From: Flavivirga algicola
Lineage (GTDB): Bacteria > Bacteroidota > Bacteroidia > Flavobacteriales > Flavobacteriaceae
Length of the DNA stretch: 64,000 nt
Direction of reading: 5' to 3'
Assembly (NCBI RefSeq): GCF_012910715.1
Contig: NZ_JABBHF010000001.1
Location: 317,170 to 381,169 of the forward strand
Below, piece by piece: positions 51,090 to 59,789 of this stretch. Made by a program: the position numbers and the translations under genes. Every line of letters begins with the position of its first letter. Position 1 is the stretch's first letter. The notes below the pieces were generated by a model. That model searched no databases. It was not told the DNA's origin and worked only from the letters and a program-made list of their open reading frames with translations.

Positions 51090-52931
51090 ATGATCTATTT
51101 AATGCTCCTCATTTTAGTTATAACCATTGGTTTCTTTGTTTGGGGAAAGTTTACACCAGATATCGTAGCTCTTATGTCTATGATAAGTTTATTCTTAACA
51201 GGAATTTTAACGGCTACCGAAACGCTAAGTGGATTTAGCAACCCAACCGTTATTATGATTGCTGCCCTTTTCATTATAGGCGAGGGTATTGCCCAAACTG
51301 GGTGGACTGCTTTGGCTGGTAAGAAATTTGTAGAATGGGCGGGAAAAAGTGTTCCAAAACTATTAGTTATAGTCACATTAGGTGCAGGTGTACTGTCTGG
51401 ATTTGTAAGTAATACAGGAACCGTAGCAACCCTGATGCCTCTTACCATTTCATCTGCTTGGAGCATTGGTACTTTGCCTTCAAAAATGCTAATGCCCGTT
51501 GCTTTTGGTTCTAATACTGGTGGCCTACTAACATTAACTGGAACCCCTCCTAATATTATAGCTAGTAATGCTTTAATAGATGCTGGTTTTGAAGGGTTCT
51601 CGTTTTTTGAATTCGGATTAATAGGTGTGCCTTTATTAATAATAGCATTAATTTATTTTAGATATATAGGGTATAGGTTATTACCAAAAAATAAAACAAA
51701 TAATAAGCCTGTAAATATTGAATCTACCCTACACAATTGGATAGAAGCTTATAAAATTGATAATGGCTATTATAGATTACGTATAAGATCGTTATCACCA
51801 CTAATTAATACAAAAATTGAAGATTGGCAGTTTGAAAAAAGTTATAATGTATCTATCCTTCGTATAAAAAGAAGACACCCAAATGTCTTAAAGGGGATCC
51901 ATGCATTTGAAGAGTTTCCAGCCCCTAAAACAGAATTGTACTATCATGATATTATAACTGTAAAAGGAGATACAGAGGCTATCAACAAACTAATGATTTC
52001 GTTTAGGCTAGGCCTATTACCCCTTGAGCCTATTACCGATGAGCTAAAACGTAATTTAATAAACCAAGAGGTGGGTATGACTGAAGTTATCGTGAACCCT
52101 AATTCTATTTTAGTTGGGAGAAAATATAAACTGGGAGATTACTTTAAACGATATGGTATTCAGCTTTTAGCAGCCTCAAGAAACAACAAACCTTTACAAG
52201 AAAAGGCTATTACAGTAAAAGCTGGTGATGCCTTTTTAATAAGAGGTACTTGGGAACATATTGATGATTTAAAAAAACAACACGAAAACTTAGTCATTAT
52301 TGGTAGTCCTGAAGGGATGGCTAAAAATGTTGAAAGCCTGAGTCCAAAATCCTTTATTGCTTTAGGAGCTTTAATACTCATGATCGTTTTCATGGTCTTT
52401 AAAATAGTTCCTGGGTCTATTGCTGCCTTAATCTCAGCTGGTATCGTTTTGTTAACGGGCTGTGTACCTATCTCTAAAGCGTACAAAGGGATTAGTTGGA
52501 CAAGTGTTGTTATGATTGCTGCTATGATTCCTATGGGAGTAGCCCTTCAAAAAACAGGAACTGCACAGGTTATTGCCAATGGTTTGGTAGATTATTTGGG
52601 ATCTATTCACCCTATATTATTATTAGGTGGCGTATTCCTACTAACAACAACGTTTAGCCAGGTTATCAATAACTCTGCAACAGCTGTTTTAATGGCTCCT
52701 ATTGCTATACTTGCTGCCAACTCGTTAAATCTCTCGCCAGAACCATTTATGATCGTGGTGGCCATAAGTGCATCAACAGCCTTTTTAACGCCAATAGGTA
52801 CCACGACCAATGCTATGGTAATGACAGCTGGTGGATACAAATTCATGGACTACCTAAAGGTAGGAGCCCCATTACTATTTATATTTTTTATCATTTCATT
52901 AATACTCGTGCCAATAATATGGCCATTTTAA
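51090..52931 (+). CDS. SLC13-type transporter with internal RCK_C (TrkA-C) domains
   Basis: This 613-residue protein has membrane segments at both ends and a central soluble part (about 215-415) with two TrkA-C-like domains (YRLRIRSLSPLINTKIEDW and VNPNSILVGRKYKLGDYFKR). Family motifs are SNTGTVATLMPLTIS, SNTGGLLTLTGTPPNIIASN and, in the second half, STAFLTPIGTTTNAMVM. Such DASS/SLC13 proteins import dicarboxylates, citrate or sulfate with sodium. Coupling with pckA, 33 bp downstream, favours a C4-dicarboxylate, by inference. Confidence 0.87.
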   Translation: MIYLMLLILVITIGFFVWGKFTPDIVALMSMISLFLTGILTATETLSGFSNPTVIMIAALFIIGEGIAQTGWTALAGKKFVEWAGKSVPKLLVIVTLGAGVLSGFVSNTGTVATLMPLTISSAWSIGTLPSKMLMPVAFGSNTGGLLTLTGTPPNIIASNALIDAGFEGFSFFEFGLIGVPLLIIALIYFRYIGYRLLPKNKTNNKPVNIESTLHNWIEAYKIDNGYYRLRIRSLSPLINTKIEDWQFEKSYNVSILRIKRRHPNVLKGIHAFEEFPAPKTELYYHDIITVKGDTEAINKLMISFRLGLLPLEPITDELKRNLINQEVGMTEVIVNPNSILVGRKYKLGDYFKRYGIQLLAASRNNKPLQEKAITVKAGDAFLIRGTWEHIDDLKKQHENLVIIGSPEGMAKNVESLSPKSFIALGALILMIVFMVFKIVPGSIAALISAGIVLLTGCVPISKAYKGISWTSVVMIAAMIPMGVALQKTGTAQVIANGLVDYLGSIHPILLLGGVFLLTTTFSQVINNSATAVLMAPIAILAANSLNLSPEPFMIVVAISASTAFLTPIGTTTNAMVMTAGGYKFMDYLKVGAPLLFIFFIISLILVPIIWPF

Positions 52932-52964
52932 AATTATTTATATGGATCCTTAAAATTTAACAAA

Positions 52965-54596
52965 ATGAAACAAGCATCAAAATTTAAGACACATACAGGT
53001 TTAGAACGGTATGGCTTAAAAAACGTAAAGGTTAATTGGAACTTATCGCCTGAAAAACTTCAACAAATCACTGTTGAGAAAGGTATGGGAAAAGAAACTG
53101 TAAATGGTACACTTGCCATTAATACAGGTAAATTTACCGGGCGTTCTCCTCAAGATCGTTTTTTGGTAAAAGATGATTATACAGCCAACAAAGTTTGGTG
53201 GGGAAAAACAAATAAGCCTGTATCTCCTAAAAATTTTGATGAGCTTAAAAACGAAATAACAAACTATCTATCTGGAAAAGAAATTTATGCCAGAGATGGT
53301 TTTGTGTGTGCAGAACCAGAATATCGGACAAAAATTAGAACGGTAACAGAATTACCTTGGTCTAACCTATTTGTCTACAATATGTTTTTACGGCCAAGCG
53401 AAAAAGAATTAGAAAACTTTGAAGAAGATTGGCTAGTGCTTTGTGCTCCAGGGTATGTCTGTCCAGACCCCAAGGCTTATGGCATTCGTCAAGGTAACTT
53501 TTCAATTATCAACTTTACTCAAAAAATAGCTTTGGTTGGTGGCTCTGCTTATACAGGTGAAATAAAAAAAGGCATTTTCTCAGCATTAAATATGATTTTA
53601 CCAGTAGAGAAAAACGTATTACCAATGCACTGCTCTGCAAATGTCGGGAAATATGGAGACACAGCAATTTTCTTTGGTCTTTCCGGAACAGGAAAAACAA
53701 CCTTATCTGCAGATCCTAATAGAAAATTAATTGGTGATGATGAACACGGCTGGACAGAAGATAATATCATTTTTAACTTTGAAGGTGGCTGCTATGCAAA
53801 AGTTATTGGCTTAACAGAAGAAAAGGAGCCAGACATTTTTAGAGCTGTTAAACCCGGTGCTTTGTTAGAAAATGTGATATTTAAAGATAATGGTGAAGTA
53901 GATTATGAGGATAGTAGCATTACTCAAAACACCCGTGTAAGCTACCCTATTTATCATATTGATAATATTCAAGAAACACTATATGCAGACCATCCTAAAA
54001 ACATATTCTTTTTAACATGTGATGCTTTTGGTGTATTGCCTCCAGTATCAAAACTAACCCCTGGACAAGCTGCTTACCACTTTATCTCTGGTTATACCGC
54101 TAAAGTTGCGGGAACAGAAGCTGGTATTACCGAACCTGTTCCATCCTTCTCTGCTTGTTTTGGAGAACCTTTTATGCCACTACATCCAACCGTTTATGGA
54201 GAAATGCTCAGTAAAAAAATGCAAGAAGCTAGTGTGAATGTATGGTTAATTAACACAGGTTGGAGTTCAGGGCCTTATGGTGTAGGATCTCGTATAAAAT
54301 TAAAATATACCAGGTCCATGATTACGGCAATACTAAATGGTGATTTAGATAATGTGGATTACGAGCAAAACTTTATTTTCGGTTTATTCATGCCTAAATA
54401 CTGTCCAGGAGTTCCATCAGAAATTTTAGACCCCATGAACACCTGGCTGCAAAAGGGCGCCTATATTGGTAAAGCTATTCAATTAGCACATTCATTCCAC
54501 TTAAATTTCGAGAAATTTGCAGGTCAGGCATCAGATCAAATCATTGAAGGTGGTCCACTAATTGATGAACATCATCACTTACACGAACACTTCTAA
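52965..54596 (+). CDS. pckA: Phosphoenolpyruvate carboxykinase (ATP)
   Basis: At 543 residues this is the ATP-dependent PEPCK. It has GRSPQDRFLV, kinase-1a loop GLSGTGKTTLSADPNR, kinase-2 LIGDDEHGW, and the catalytic region MHCSANVGKYGDTAIFF. It converts oxaloacetate and ATP to PEP, CO2 and ADP, the first step of gluconeogenesis from C4 acids. It follows the SLC13 transporter by 33 bp, so the pair could import and process a dicarboxylate. The Crp/Fnr-like site at 51002 would control both. Confidence 0.96.
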   Translation: MKQASKFKTHTGLERYGLKNVKVNWNLSPEKLQQITVEKGMGKETVNGTLAINTGKFTGRSPQDRFLVKDDYTANKVWWGKTNKPVSPKNFDELKNEITNYLSGKEIYARDGFVCAEPEYRTKIRTVTELPWSNLFVYNMFLRPSEKELENFEEDWLVLCAPGYVCPDPKAYGIRQGNFSIINFTQKIALVGGSAYTGEIKKGIFSALNMILPVEKNVLPMHCSANVGKYGDTAIFFGLSGTGKTTLSADPNRKLIGDDEHGWTEDNIIFNFEGGCYAKVIGLTEEKEPDIFRAVKPGALLENVIFKDNGEVDYEDSSITQNTRVSYPIYHIDNIQETLYADHPKNIFFLTCDAFGVLPPVSKLTPGQAAYHFISGYTAKVAGTEAGITEPVPSFSACFGEPFMPLHPTVYGEMLSKKMQEASVNVWLINTGWSSGPYGVGSRIKLKYTRSMITAILNGDLDNVDYEQNFIFGLFMPKYCPGVPSEILDPMNTWLQKGAYIGKAIQLAHSFHLNFEKFAGQASDQIIEGGPLIDEHHHLHEHF

Positions 54597-54634
54597 CAAA
54601 TACTTATTCAACCACAAATGAGAGTATCTAAAAA

Positions 54635-54724
54635 TGTCATTCTGAATGAAAATGAAAAACCGCTTTAACATTAAATATTTACACCTTAGCGTTTTGAAGG
54701 TTTTCGGCCGTGCTCAAAATGACA
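54635..54724. repeat. Intergenic palindromic repeat (TGTCATTCTGA type)
   Basis: TGTCATTCTGA (54635-54645) pairs with TCAAAATGACA (54714-54724), one mismatch, and inside AAAACCGCT faces AGCGTTTT. It is in the pckA to DUF2490 gap and resembles, from memory, the TGTCATTCTGA intergenic repeats of Flavobacteriaceae. No ORF or sRNA is apparent. A terminator role for pckA is possible. Confidence 0.5.
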
Positions 54725-54833
54725 GTTCTTAAGCTTTTTAGATGCTCTCTTTTATTATATCGCTCTTTTAAAAATAGATAGAAGGCCTTACAATACGTAA
54801 TGCCAGACATCTTATTTCTCAAAATTAAAAAAC

Positions 54834-55511
54834 ATGAAGTATTATATAACAACATTCATTTTCATATTAACAATATCATTAGGTTACTCTCAAACTTCAC
54901 CTGAAGACAAATTAGGTGCCTGGTATACCTATTTTGGAAACCACAGAATATCAAACAAATTAAGTATTGTGGCTGGTGGACAAATCTGGGCTTTCGAACC
55001 TGCAACAAACCTCAACCTATTCCTTGCTAAAGTGGGAATAAACTATCATATAAACAATAAATTGAAAGTAGAACTTGGCTATAGCTTTTTAGATATTGAT
55101 AGAAGCATACAACACGTGGAAGGAAGTCATGTATTTGAAAATAGAATATCCGAGCAAATTGCTTTTAAACATAAGCTAAGCAATTTTCCAATAGATCATA
55201 GGTTTAGAGTCGAACATCGTTTTTTTAATTCCAGAGCAAGAAATTCTATAAAACATAGATTAAGATACCGATTGGGAACAAAAGTTAAATTAAACAAAAC
55301 ACTTTTTATTCGTATAAATAATGAAGTGCTTTCCACTATTGAAGACGACTTCTCGTCAGCAAATAGGTTTTATACTGCCCTTGGTATCAATCTTTCCAAA
55401 TCTTGTAACCTACAATTGGGGTATTTAAACAGGTATCTGTTTAAAAAAGATATAAACTTACACAGATTACAAGTAGGATTATTTATAAAAACAGACCATA
55501 GGAAAGGTTAA
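54834..55511 (+). CDS. DUF2490 outer-membrane-type protein
   Basis: The 225-residue protein has a signal peptide (about 1-19, ending GYSQ). It then follows a regular pattern of alternating polar and hydrophobic residues: GAWYTYFGNHRISNKLSI, VELGYSFLDIDRS, RFRVEHRFFNSR, typical of DUF2490 beta-barrels in Bacteroidota. About eight to ten strands fit the length. Function is unknown. It stands alone, followed by the convergent rlmF gene. Confidence 0.83.
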   Translation: MKYYITTFIFILTISLGYSQTSPEDKLGAWYTYFGNHRISNKLSIVAGGQIWAFEPATNLNLFLAKVGINYHINNKLKVELGYSFLDIDRSIQHVEGSHVFENRISEQIAFKHKLSNFPIDHRFRVEHRFFNSRARNSIKHRLRYRLGTKVKLNKTLFIRINNEVLSTIEDDFSSANRFYTALGINLSKSCNLQLGYLNRYLFKKDINLHRLQVGLFIKTDHRKG

Positions 55512-55625
55512 TAGCTGTATCTACGAGAGGGGCGTGCAACGTGCAACCTATACAATGCCATTTAAAAGATTGTATGTAGTGCCTCCTCTCCATGACAGTA
55601 TTCATGACACTTACTTACTTTATAA

Positions 55626-56525
55626 TTATTTTTTATTTAAAAATGTCCAAGCCACAATTCTAGAAATTTTGTGGCCTTGTCCCATATTAATAACTTTAAT
55701 TTCTGTGGCACCTATTTTTTTTAAAGAGACCTGAACCCCCTTTATCAACTCTTTTTTTGAGACTAAAGTTGTAAACCAAGAGCATTGATTTTTAAACAAA
55801 GAACTTTCATATAAATAATTATGGATAAAAGCTTTTTCGCCACCCTTATACCAAAGTTCATTATGTGTTCCTGAAAAGTTTCTAACAAGCTCTTTTGCAC
55901 CATTTTTATTAAGATCTTTTAGTTTCTTCTTAGTGGCCTCCACAGCTTCTATTTCCGATTTATAAAAAGGCGGGTTGCAAATAGCCGCCGAGAACTTATC
56001 CGATTCTTTTAAAACGCCTTTAAGAATATTTGAACTATTTATTTGGTGTCTTAAAACAATCGCTTTTTCTAATCCATTTTTTGAAATAATTTTTTGTGCA
56101 TACCGTAATGATCTTTTATCTATATCAGTACCTACAAAATCCCAACCATATTCGGCATGACCAAGAATAGGATAAATACAGCTGGCACCAGTTCCTATAT
56201 CTAAAACACCTATGTTTTTGTTAATTCCTGACTGCTTTAGCAAATCTGCTAAATGATATATGTAATCAACACGACCAGGAATTGGAGGGCATAAATTAGT
56301 ATCTGGAAATTCCCAGAATTTAACGTTGTAATGAGTAAATAACAACGCCTTGTTTAATGCTTTTACCGCTTTTGGATTGGCAAAATCGATTGTTTGGGTT
56401 TTGTATTTATTTTCAAATACAAACCATTTTAAATCTGGATATGTATGACATAATTTATTTAAATCATATCCAGATTTATGTTTGTTATTTACGTGAAAAT
56501 TTAGATTTGTTTTGATTGTTTTTAT
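55626..56525 (-). CDS. rlmF: 23S rRNA adenine-1618 N6-methyltransferase RlmF, non-standard start
   Basis: The C-terminal 239 codons give a clear RlmF domain: CPPIPGRVDYIYHLADLLK, LDIGTGASCIYPILG (SAM loop) and ICNPPFYKS, the N6-methyltransferase NPPF motif. Another 60 codons of true homology continue upstream (NKHKSGYDL, IDFANPKAVKALNKALL), but no ATG, GTG or TTG occurs before them except the internal TTG at 56345. The upstream frame runs unbroken into the TAG of the VOC gene (56535-56537). A start at ATA 56525 or ATC 56516, or read-through of the TAG, would give about 300 residues, the family norm. It methylates A1618 of 23S rRNA in E. coli. Confidence 0.82.
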   Translation of the reverse strand: MKTIKTNLNFHVNNKHKSGYDLNKLCHTYPDLKWFVFENKYKTQTIDFANPKAVKALNKALLFTHYNVKFWEFPDTNLCPPIPGRVDYIYHLADLLKQSGINKNIGVLDIGTGASCIYPILGHAEYGWDFVGTDIDKRSLRYAQKIISKNGLEKAIVLRHQINSSNILKGVLKESDKFSAAICNPPFYKSEIEAVEATKKKLKDLNKNGAKELVRNFSGTHNELWYKGGEKAFIHNYLYESSLFKNQCSWFTTLVSKKELIKGVQVSLKKIGATEIKVINMGQGHKISRIVAWTFLNKK

Positions 56526-56534
56526 TTTAAATAA

Positions 56535-56963
56535 CTATGCTTCTTCAACTGTGTTCCCTTTTTCATCCAATACCAAATAGGGATTAAAAGCTATCTCCCA
56601 TAGATTACCATCTGGATCTGAAATATAACTACTATAACCACCCCAAAAAACGCTTTCTGGTCGCTTTACAATCGTCACACCTTTTGTTTCTAATGATTGA
56701 ATCAATGCATCGACCTCTTCCTTCGTTCTTGTATTAAAAGCCAACGAAAATCCTTTAAACCCATTTCCTTCATGGCTCACCCCAGCATCTTCAGCCAATT
56801 TCTCTCTTGGGTAAAGCGATAATAAAAGCCCATTTAATTGAAAAAAGGAAATATCCTCGTTGCTCGATGCCATCTTCTTCCAACCAAATTTATTTTCATA
56901 AAAATCATTCGACACCTCCAAATCATTTACGCCTAATCCAACTATAGTTAATCTTTGTTCCAT
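56535..56963 (-). CDS. VOC-family (glyoxalase/bleomycin-resistance fold) protein
   Basis: The 142-residue protein has the vicinal-oxygen-chelate fold: LTIVGLGVNDLEVSNDFYEN at the start, ending with YISDPDGNLWEIAFNP, the conserved metal-site strand. A Glu in WEIAFNP is usually a ligand. Members include lyases, dioxygenases and resistance proteins; nothing here fixes the role. It lies 6 bp after the DUF1801 gene and its TAG stop is in the same frame as rlmF, with no standard start between. Confidence 0.85.
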   Translation of the reverse strand: MEQRLTIVGLGVNDLEVSNDFYENKFGWKKMASSNEDISFFQLNGLLLSLYPREKLAEDAGVSHEGNGFKGFSLAFNTRTKEEVDALIQSLETKGVTIVKRPESVFWGGYSSYISDPDGNLWEIAFNPYLVLDEKGNTVEEA

Positions 56964-56969
56964 ATTTTT

Positions 56970-57323
56970 TTATTCTTTTTCTAAAAATTCTAATCCTGCA
57001 TTTAAAATTGAAACAATCTTTTTTATTGGCAAATCTTCATTTGGATTTATCCTGAAAATTTCAATGTGCTTATGTTTTGTTTTTTCTAAATCTGGATGAT
57101 TTAGATATTTTCCTTCCTGCATAAGAAGGCAAGGTTTATTAGTTTCTTTATCTATCCATAAATAGCAAAACACCTTACTTCTGTATTCAAAACAAGGTGT
57201 TTTAAATTTTAAAAACTCAATAACTTCTTTATTTTGATCAAAAATAATATTCCTTAACGCAAGCAAAGTACTTTTATTGGGCTCTTTTATGTTTAGATAA
57301 TATGTATCTGTTTCCTTGATCAT
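56970..57323 (-). CDS. DUF1801 (YdhG-like) protein
   Basis: A 117-residue single-domain protein with FLKFKTPCFEYRSKVFCYLW, characteristic of DUF1801, and INPNEDLPIKKIVSILN. The family resembles the alpha/beta fold of the frataxin-like YdhG group and is of unknown function. It is first in the run DUF1801-VOC-rlmF, with the VOC gene 6 bp downstream, so all three likely share a transcript. Confidence 0.8.
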   Translation of the reverse strand: MIKETDTYYLNIKEPNKSTLLALRNIIFDQNKEVIEFLKFKTPCFEYRSKVFCYLWIDKETNKPCLLMQEGKYLNHPDLEKTKHKHIEIFRINPNEDLPIKKIVSILNAGLEFLEKE

Positions 57324-57356
57324 TACTCATTAAAACTAAAAAAACGGATATGTCAA

Positions 57357-58763
57357 CTAAACCTTCACAGCTTTCCAATGCCCTTTTTTAAACCAGATAA
57401 TAGACACAATAGCAATTAGTATTTCTGCCAAGGTAATAGCCCAAAATACGCCTACTGGTCCAAAATCTAAAGTAATCGCCATAACATAGGCAAAAGGTAA
57501 CTGCAACAGCCAAAAACACACAAAATTTATATATGTTGGTGTCTTGGTATCTCCTGCCCCATTAAACGCATTAACAACAACCATAGCATATCCATAAAAA
57601 ATATAACCTGCCGCAATAACTCGCAAACATAAACTTCCGTATTTAACAACGTCTGGTGTCGCATTAAACAACACGATTATTTGAGGTGCAAATACTAAAT
57701 AAACAATGGATACCAAGCCCATAAAAATAGCACTATACTTTCCTGTTTTCCAAACTGATAATTCGGCACGCTCTGGTTCTTTTGCTCCTAAATTTTGCCC
57801 TACCAAGGTCGCCGCTGCATTACTCATACCCCATGCAGGCATTAAAGTAAACATCATAACACGAATCGCAATTGTATAACCTGCCAATACCTCACTACCA
57901 AACTCACTCATAATACGCATTAAAAACACCCAGGAAGAGGTACCTATTAAAAACTGACCAATACCGCCAAGTGATACTTTAATTAAATTAAGCATAACAC
58001 CAATACGAATTACCAAGTCTTGAATACCTACTTTAATTTTACTATAACCAAAAAACAGAACAGCTAGTTGAAACACCACCGCAGTGCCACGACCTATGGT
58101 TGTTGCAATAGCAGCTCCCTCTACGCCAAAAGCAGGAATGGGACCAAACCCAAAAATAAACATGGGATCTAGAATAATATTGAGTCCGTTAGACAAAATT
58201 AAGGTCCACATAGCTACAGAAGCATCGCCAGCTCCACGAAAAATGGCATTGATTAAAAACAATAACATGATTGTTAGATTCCCGCCTAAAAGTATTTGAG
58301 TGTACCCATAACCTTCTTCAATAAGATCTGGCTCACCGCCCATAAGTCCTAAAATTTCTTTAGGATATAGTATACCTATCACACTAATAATAGCAGCAAC
58401 CAAAACACCTAAAAAAATAACCTGAACTGCTGCATTAGAAGCACCTTTCAAGTCTTTTTCACCTACACGCCTTGCCACTATAGCCGTAGCTGCCATGCTT
58501 AAACCAATGGCTACTGCATATACCAAAGTAATAACAGACTCCGTTAAACCAATGGTAGCGACTGCATTTACGCTTACCTTAGATACATATAAGATATCCA
58601 CAAGCGCAAAAATAGATTCCATAAGCATTTCTAAAATCATGGGAATGGATAGCATAAATACAGCACGACGAATACTGCCCGAGGTAAAGTTTTGCTCTTT
58701 GCCTGTTACAGCTATTTTAAAATATTGAATAAATTGTTTTAAAGAAATTTTATTTGATTGCAT
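57357..58763 (-). CDS. MATE-family efflux transporter
   Basis: The 468-residue protein has 12 helices in two MATE halves (about 30-245 and 255-465). Landmarks are LSIPMILEMLMESIFALVDI and, in the second half, GQFLIGTSSWVFLMRIMSEF. Members expel drugs or organic cations by sodium or proton exchange. Its C-terminal side is followed by the DUF1801 gene only 33 bp away, so the four genes may form one operon. The substrate is unknown. Confidence 0.9.
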   Translation of the reverse strand: MQSNKISLKQFIQYFKIAVTGKEQNFTSGSIRRAVFMLSIPMILEMLMESIFALVDILYVSKVSVNAVATIGLTESVITLVYAVAIGLSMAATAIVARRVGEKDLKGASNAAVQVIFLGVLVAAIISVIGILYPKEILGLMGGEPDLIEEGYGYTQILLGGNLTIMLLFLINAIFRGAGDASVAMWTLILSNGLNIILDPMFIFGFGPIPAFGVEGAAIATTIGRGTAVVFQLAVLFFGYSKIKVGIQDLVIRIGVMLNLIKVSLGGIGQFLIGTSSWVFLMRIMSEFGSEVLAGYTIAIRVMMFTLMPAWGMSNAAATLVGQNLGAKEPERAELSVWKTGKYSAIFMGLVSIVYLVFAPQIIVLFNATPDVVKYGSLCLRVIAAGYIFYGYAMVVVNAFNGAGDTKTPTYINFVCFWLLQLPFAYVMAITLDFGPVGVFWAITLAEILIAIVSIIWFKKGHWKAVKV

Positions 58764-58822
58764 TTTGATTGTATTAAATATGAATAATTACCAAACACAT
58801 GAAACGCATTTGATAGTTTTAA

Positions 58823-58838
58823 ATCGGGGAATCCCGAT
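58823..58838. repeat. Short hairpin ATCGGG-GAAT-CCCGAT
   Basis: A perfect 6-bp-arm palindrome in the 197-bp gap between the divergent MATE and HAD genes. It lacks a T-run on either strand. GC-rich in a poor background, it resembles part of a palindromic intergenic repeat and may be regulatory. Confidence 0.4.
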
Positions 58839-58960
58839 GCTTGTACGGAAGTGGAATTAAACAATCATAAGACAAAGATGTGTATTTAATTTTAATTTAC
58901 AAAATGATTTTTTAGGTAGTTAATTTCCATTCCAATATCTTCGCACCAAAAAATTAAGCA

Positions 58961-59626
58961 ATGCTAAAAGCAGTTATTTTTGATATGGATGGGGTTATTA
59001 TTGACAGTGAGCCCATGCATAACAAAGCCTATCATGATATGTTTGATGAAGTTGGCATTAAGGTTTCAGATGCATTATATCAATCATTCACAGGGCAGTC
59101 TACTATTAATATTTGTAAACGTTTGTGTGATCATTTTAACTTAACCCAAGCCCCAGAAACTTTAGTGGCTTTAAAAAGGAAACACTACAAACGTTTTTTT
59201 GAGAGTAATTCTGATTTAACATTAATTGATGGCGTTTTAGATTTAATAAAAGACTACCATCGTAATGGATTAACCTTGGTTTTAGGATCGTCTGCCGCTA
59301 TGACAAGCATCAATCAGATTTTTGAACGTTTTGATTTAGATCAATATTTTGTTGCTAAATTAAGTGGTGGCGATTTAAAAGCCTCTAAACCTCATCCCGA
59401 AATTTTTATTAAGGCTGTTGAAGCTTCTGGTTTCAATAATGATGAATGTATGGTTATTGAAGATTCTACCAATGGTATCGAAGCTGCTAAAGCTGCGAAT
59501 ATTTTTTGTGTAGGCTTTGATAGTTTTCATTCAAAAAACCAAGACTATAGTAAGGCCGATATGACAATAAAGGATTTTAAAGAGATTAGGTTTGACAAAA
59601 TAAGGTCATTGATTCCTTCTTATTAA
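58961..59626 (+). CDS. HAD-superfamily phosphatase, beta-phosphoglucomutase-like
   Basis: The 221-residue protein has the four HAD motifs: IFDMDGVIIDSEP (nucleophile Asp8, acid Asp10), LGSSAAMTS, LKASKPHPEIF (Lys), and MVIEDSTNGIEAAKAA. Its cap domain places it with the beta-PGM/sugar-phosphatase subgroup. The substrate, a phospho-sugar or nucleotide, cannot be told. A TATCTTCG box before the start resembles the -7 element. Its stop overlaps that of the small convergent gene by 4 bp. Confidence 0.9.
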   Translation: MLKAVIFDMDGVIIDSEPMHNKAYHDMFDEVGIKVSDALYQSFTGQSTINICKRLCDHFNLTQAPETLVALKRKHYKRFFESNSDLTLIDGVLDLIKDYHRNGLTLVLGSSAAMTSINQIFERFDLDQYFVAKLSGGDLKASKPHPEIFIKAVEASGFNNDECMVIEDSTNGIEAAKAANIFCVGFDSFHSKNQDYSKADMTIKDFKEIRFDKIRSLIPSY

Positions 59627-59781
59627 TCGTCATTATCTTGAGAATTTGCTTTTTTAATGATCGCTTTCAAGCGTTGCTTTCTTAGGGCTTCCTCAGATTT
59701 CTTCTTATTTTTTTTCTGAGCCATTAACTTAGCGTGTTTTGCCTTATTTTTTGTATTCTTATCGCGACCCGTCTTAGGCAT
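59623..59781 (-). CDS. Small basic protein, 52 aa, downstream of ccsBA
   Basis: The 52-residue frame (ATG at 59781) is extremely lysine- and arginine-rich, starts MPKTGRDKNTKNKAKHAKL and ends in an acidic tail SQDNDD. It follows the ccsBA gene by 8 bp, on the same strand, with no terminator between, so it is likely co-transcribed. The charge suggests nucleic acid or ribosome binding. I do not recognise the family. Its last codons overlap the HAD gene stop. Confidence 0.65.
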   Translation of the reverse strand: MPKTGRDKNTKNKAKHAKLMAQKKNKKKSEEALRKQRLKAIIKKANSQDNDD

Positions 59782-59789
59782 AACCAGAA

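Noticed and set aside
55534-55734. Small plus-strand open frame after the DUF2490 gene
   Set aside because: It overlaps the 3' end of rlmF on the other strand and has no protein-like features of its own.
56343-56345. TTG as the true start of rlmF
   Set aside because: It would delete about 60 residues that match the family's conserved N-terminal part.
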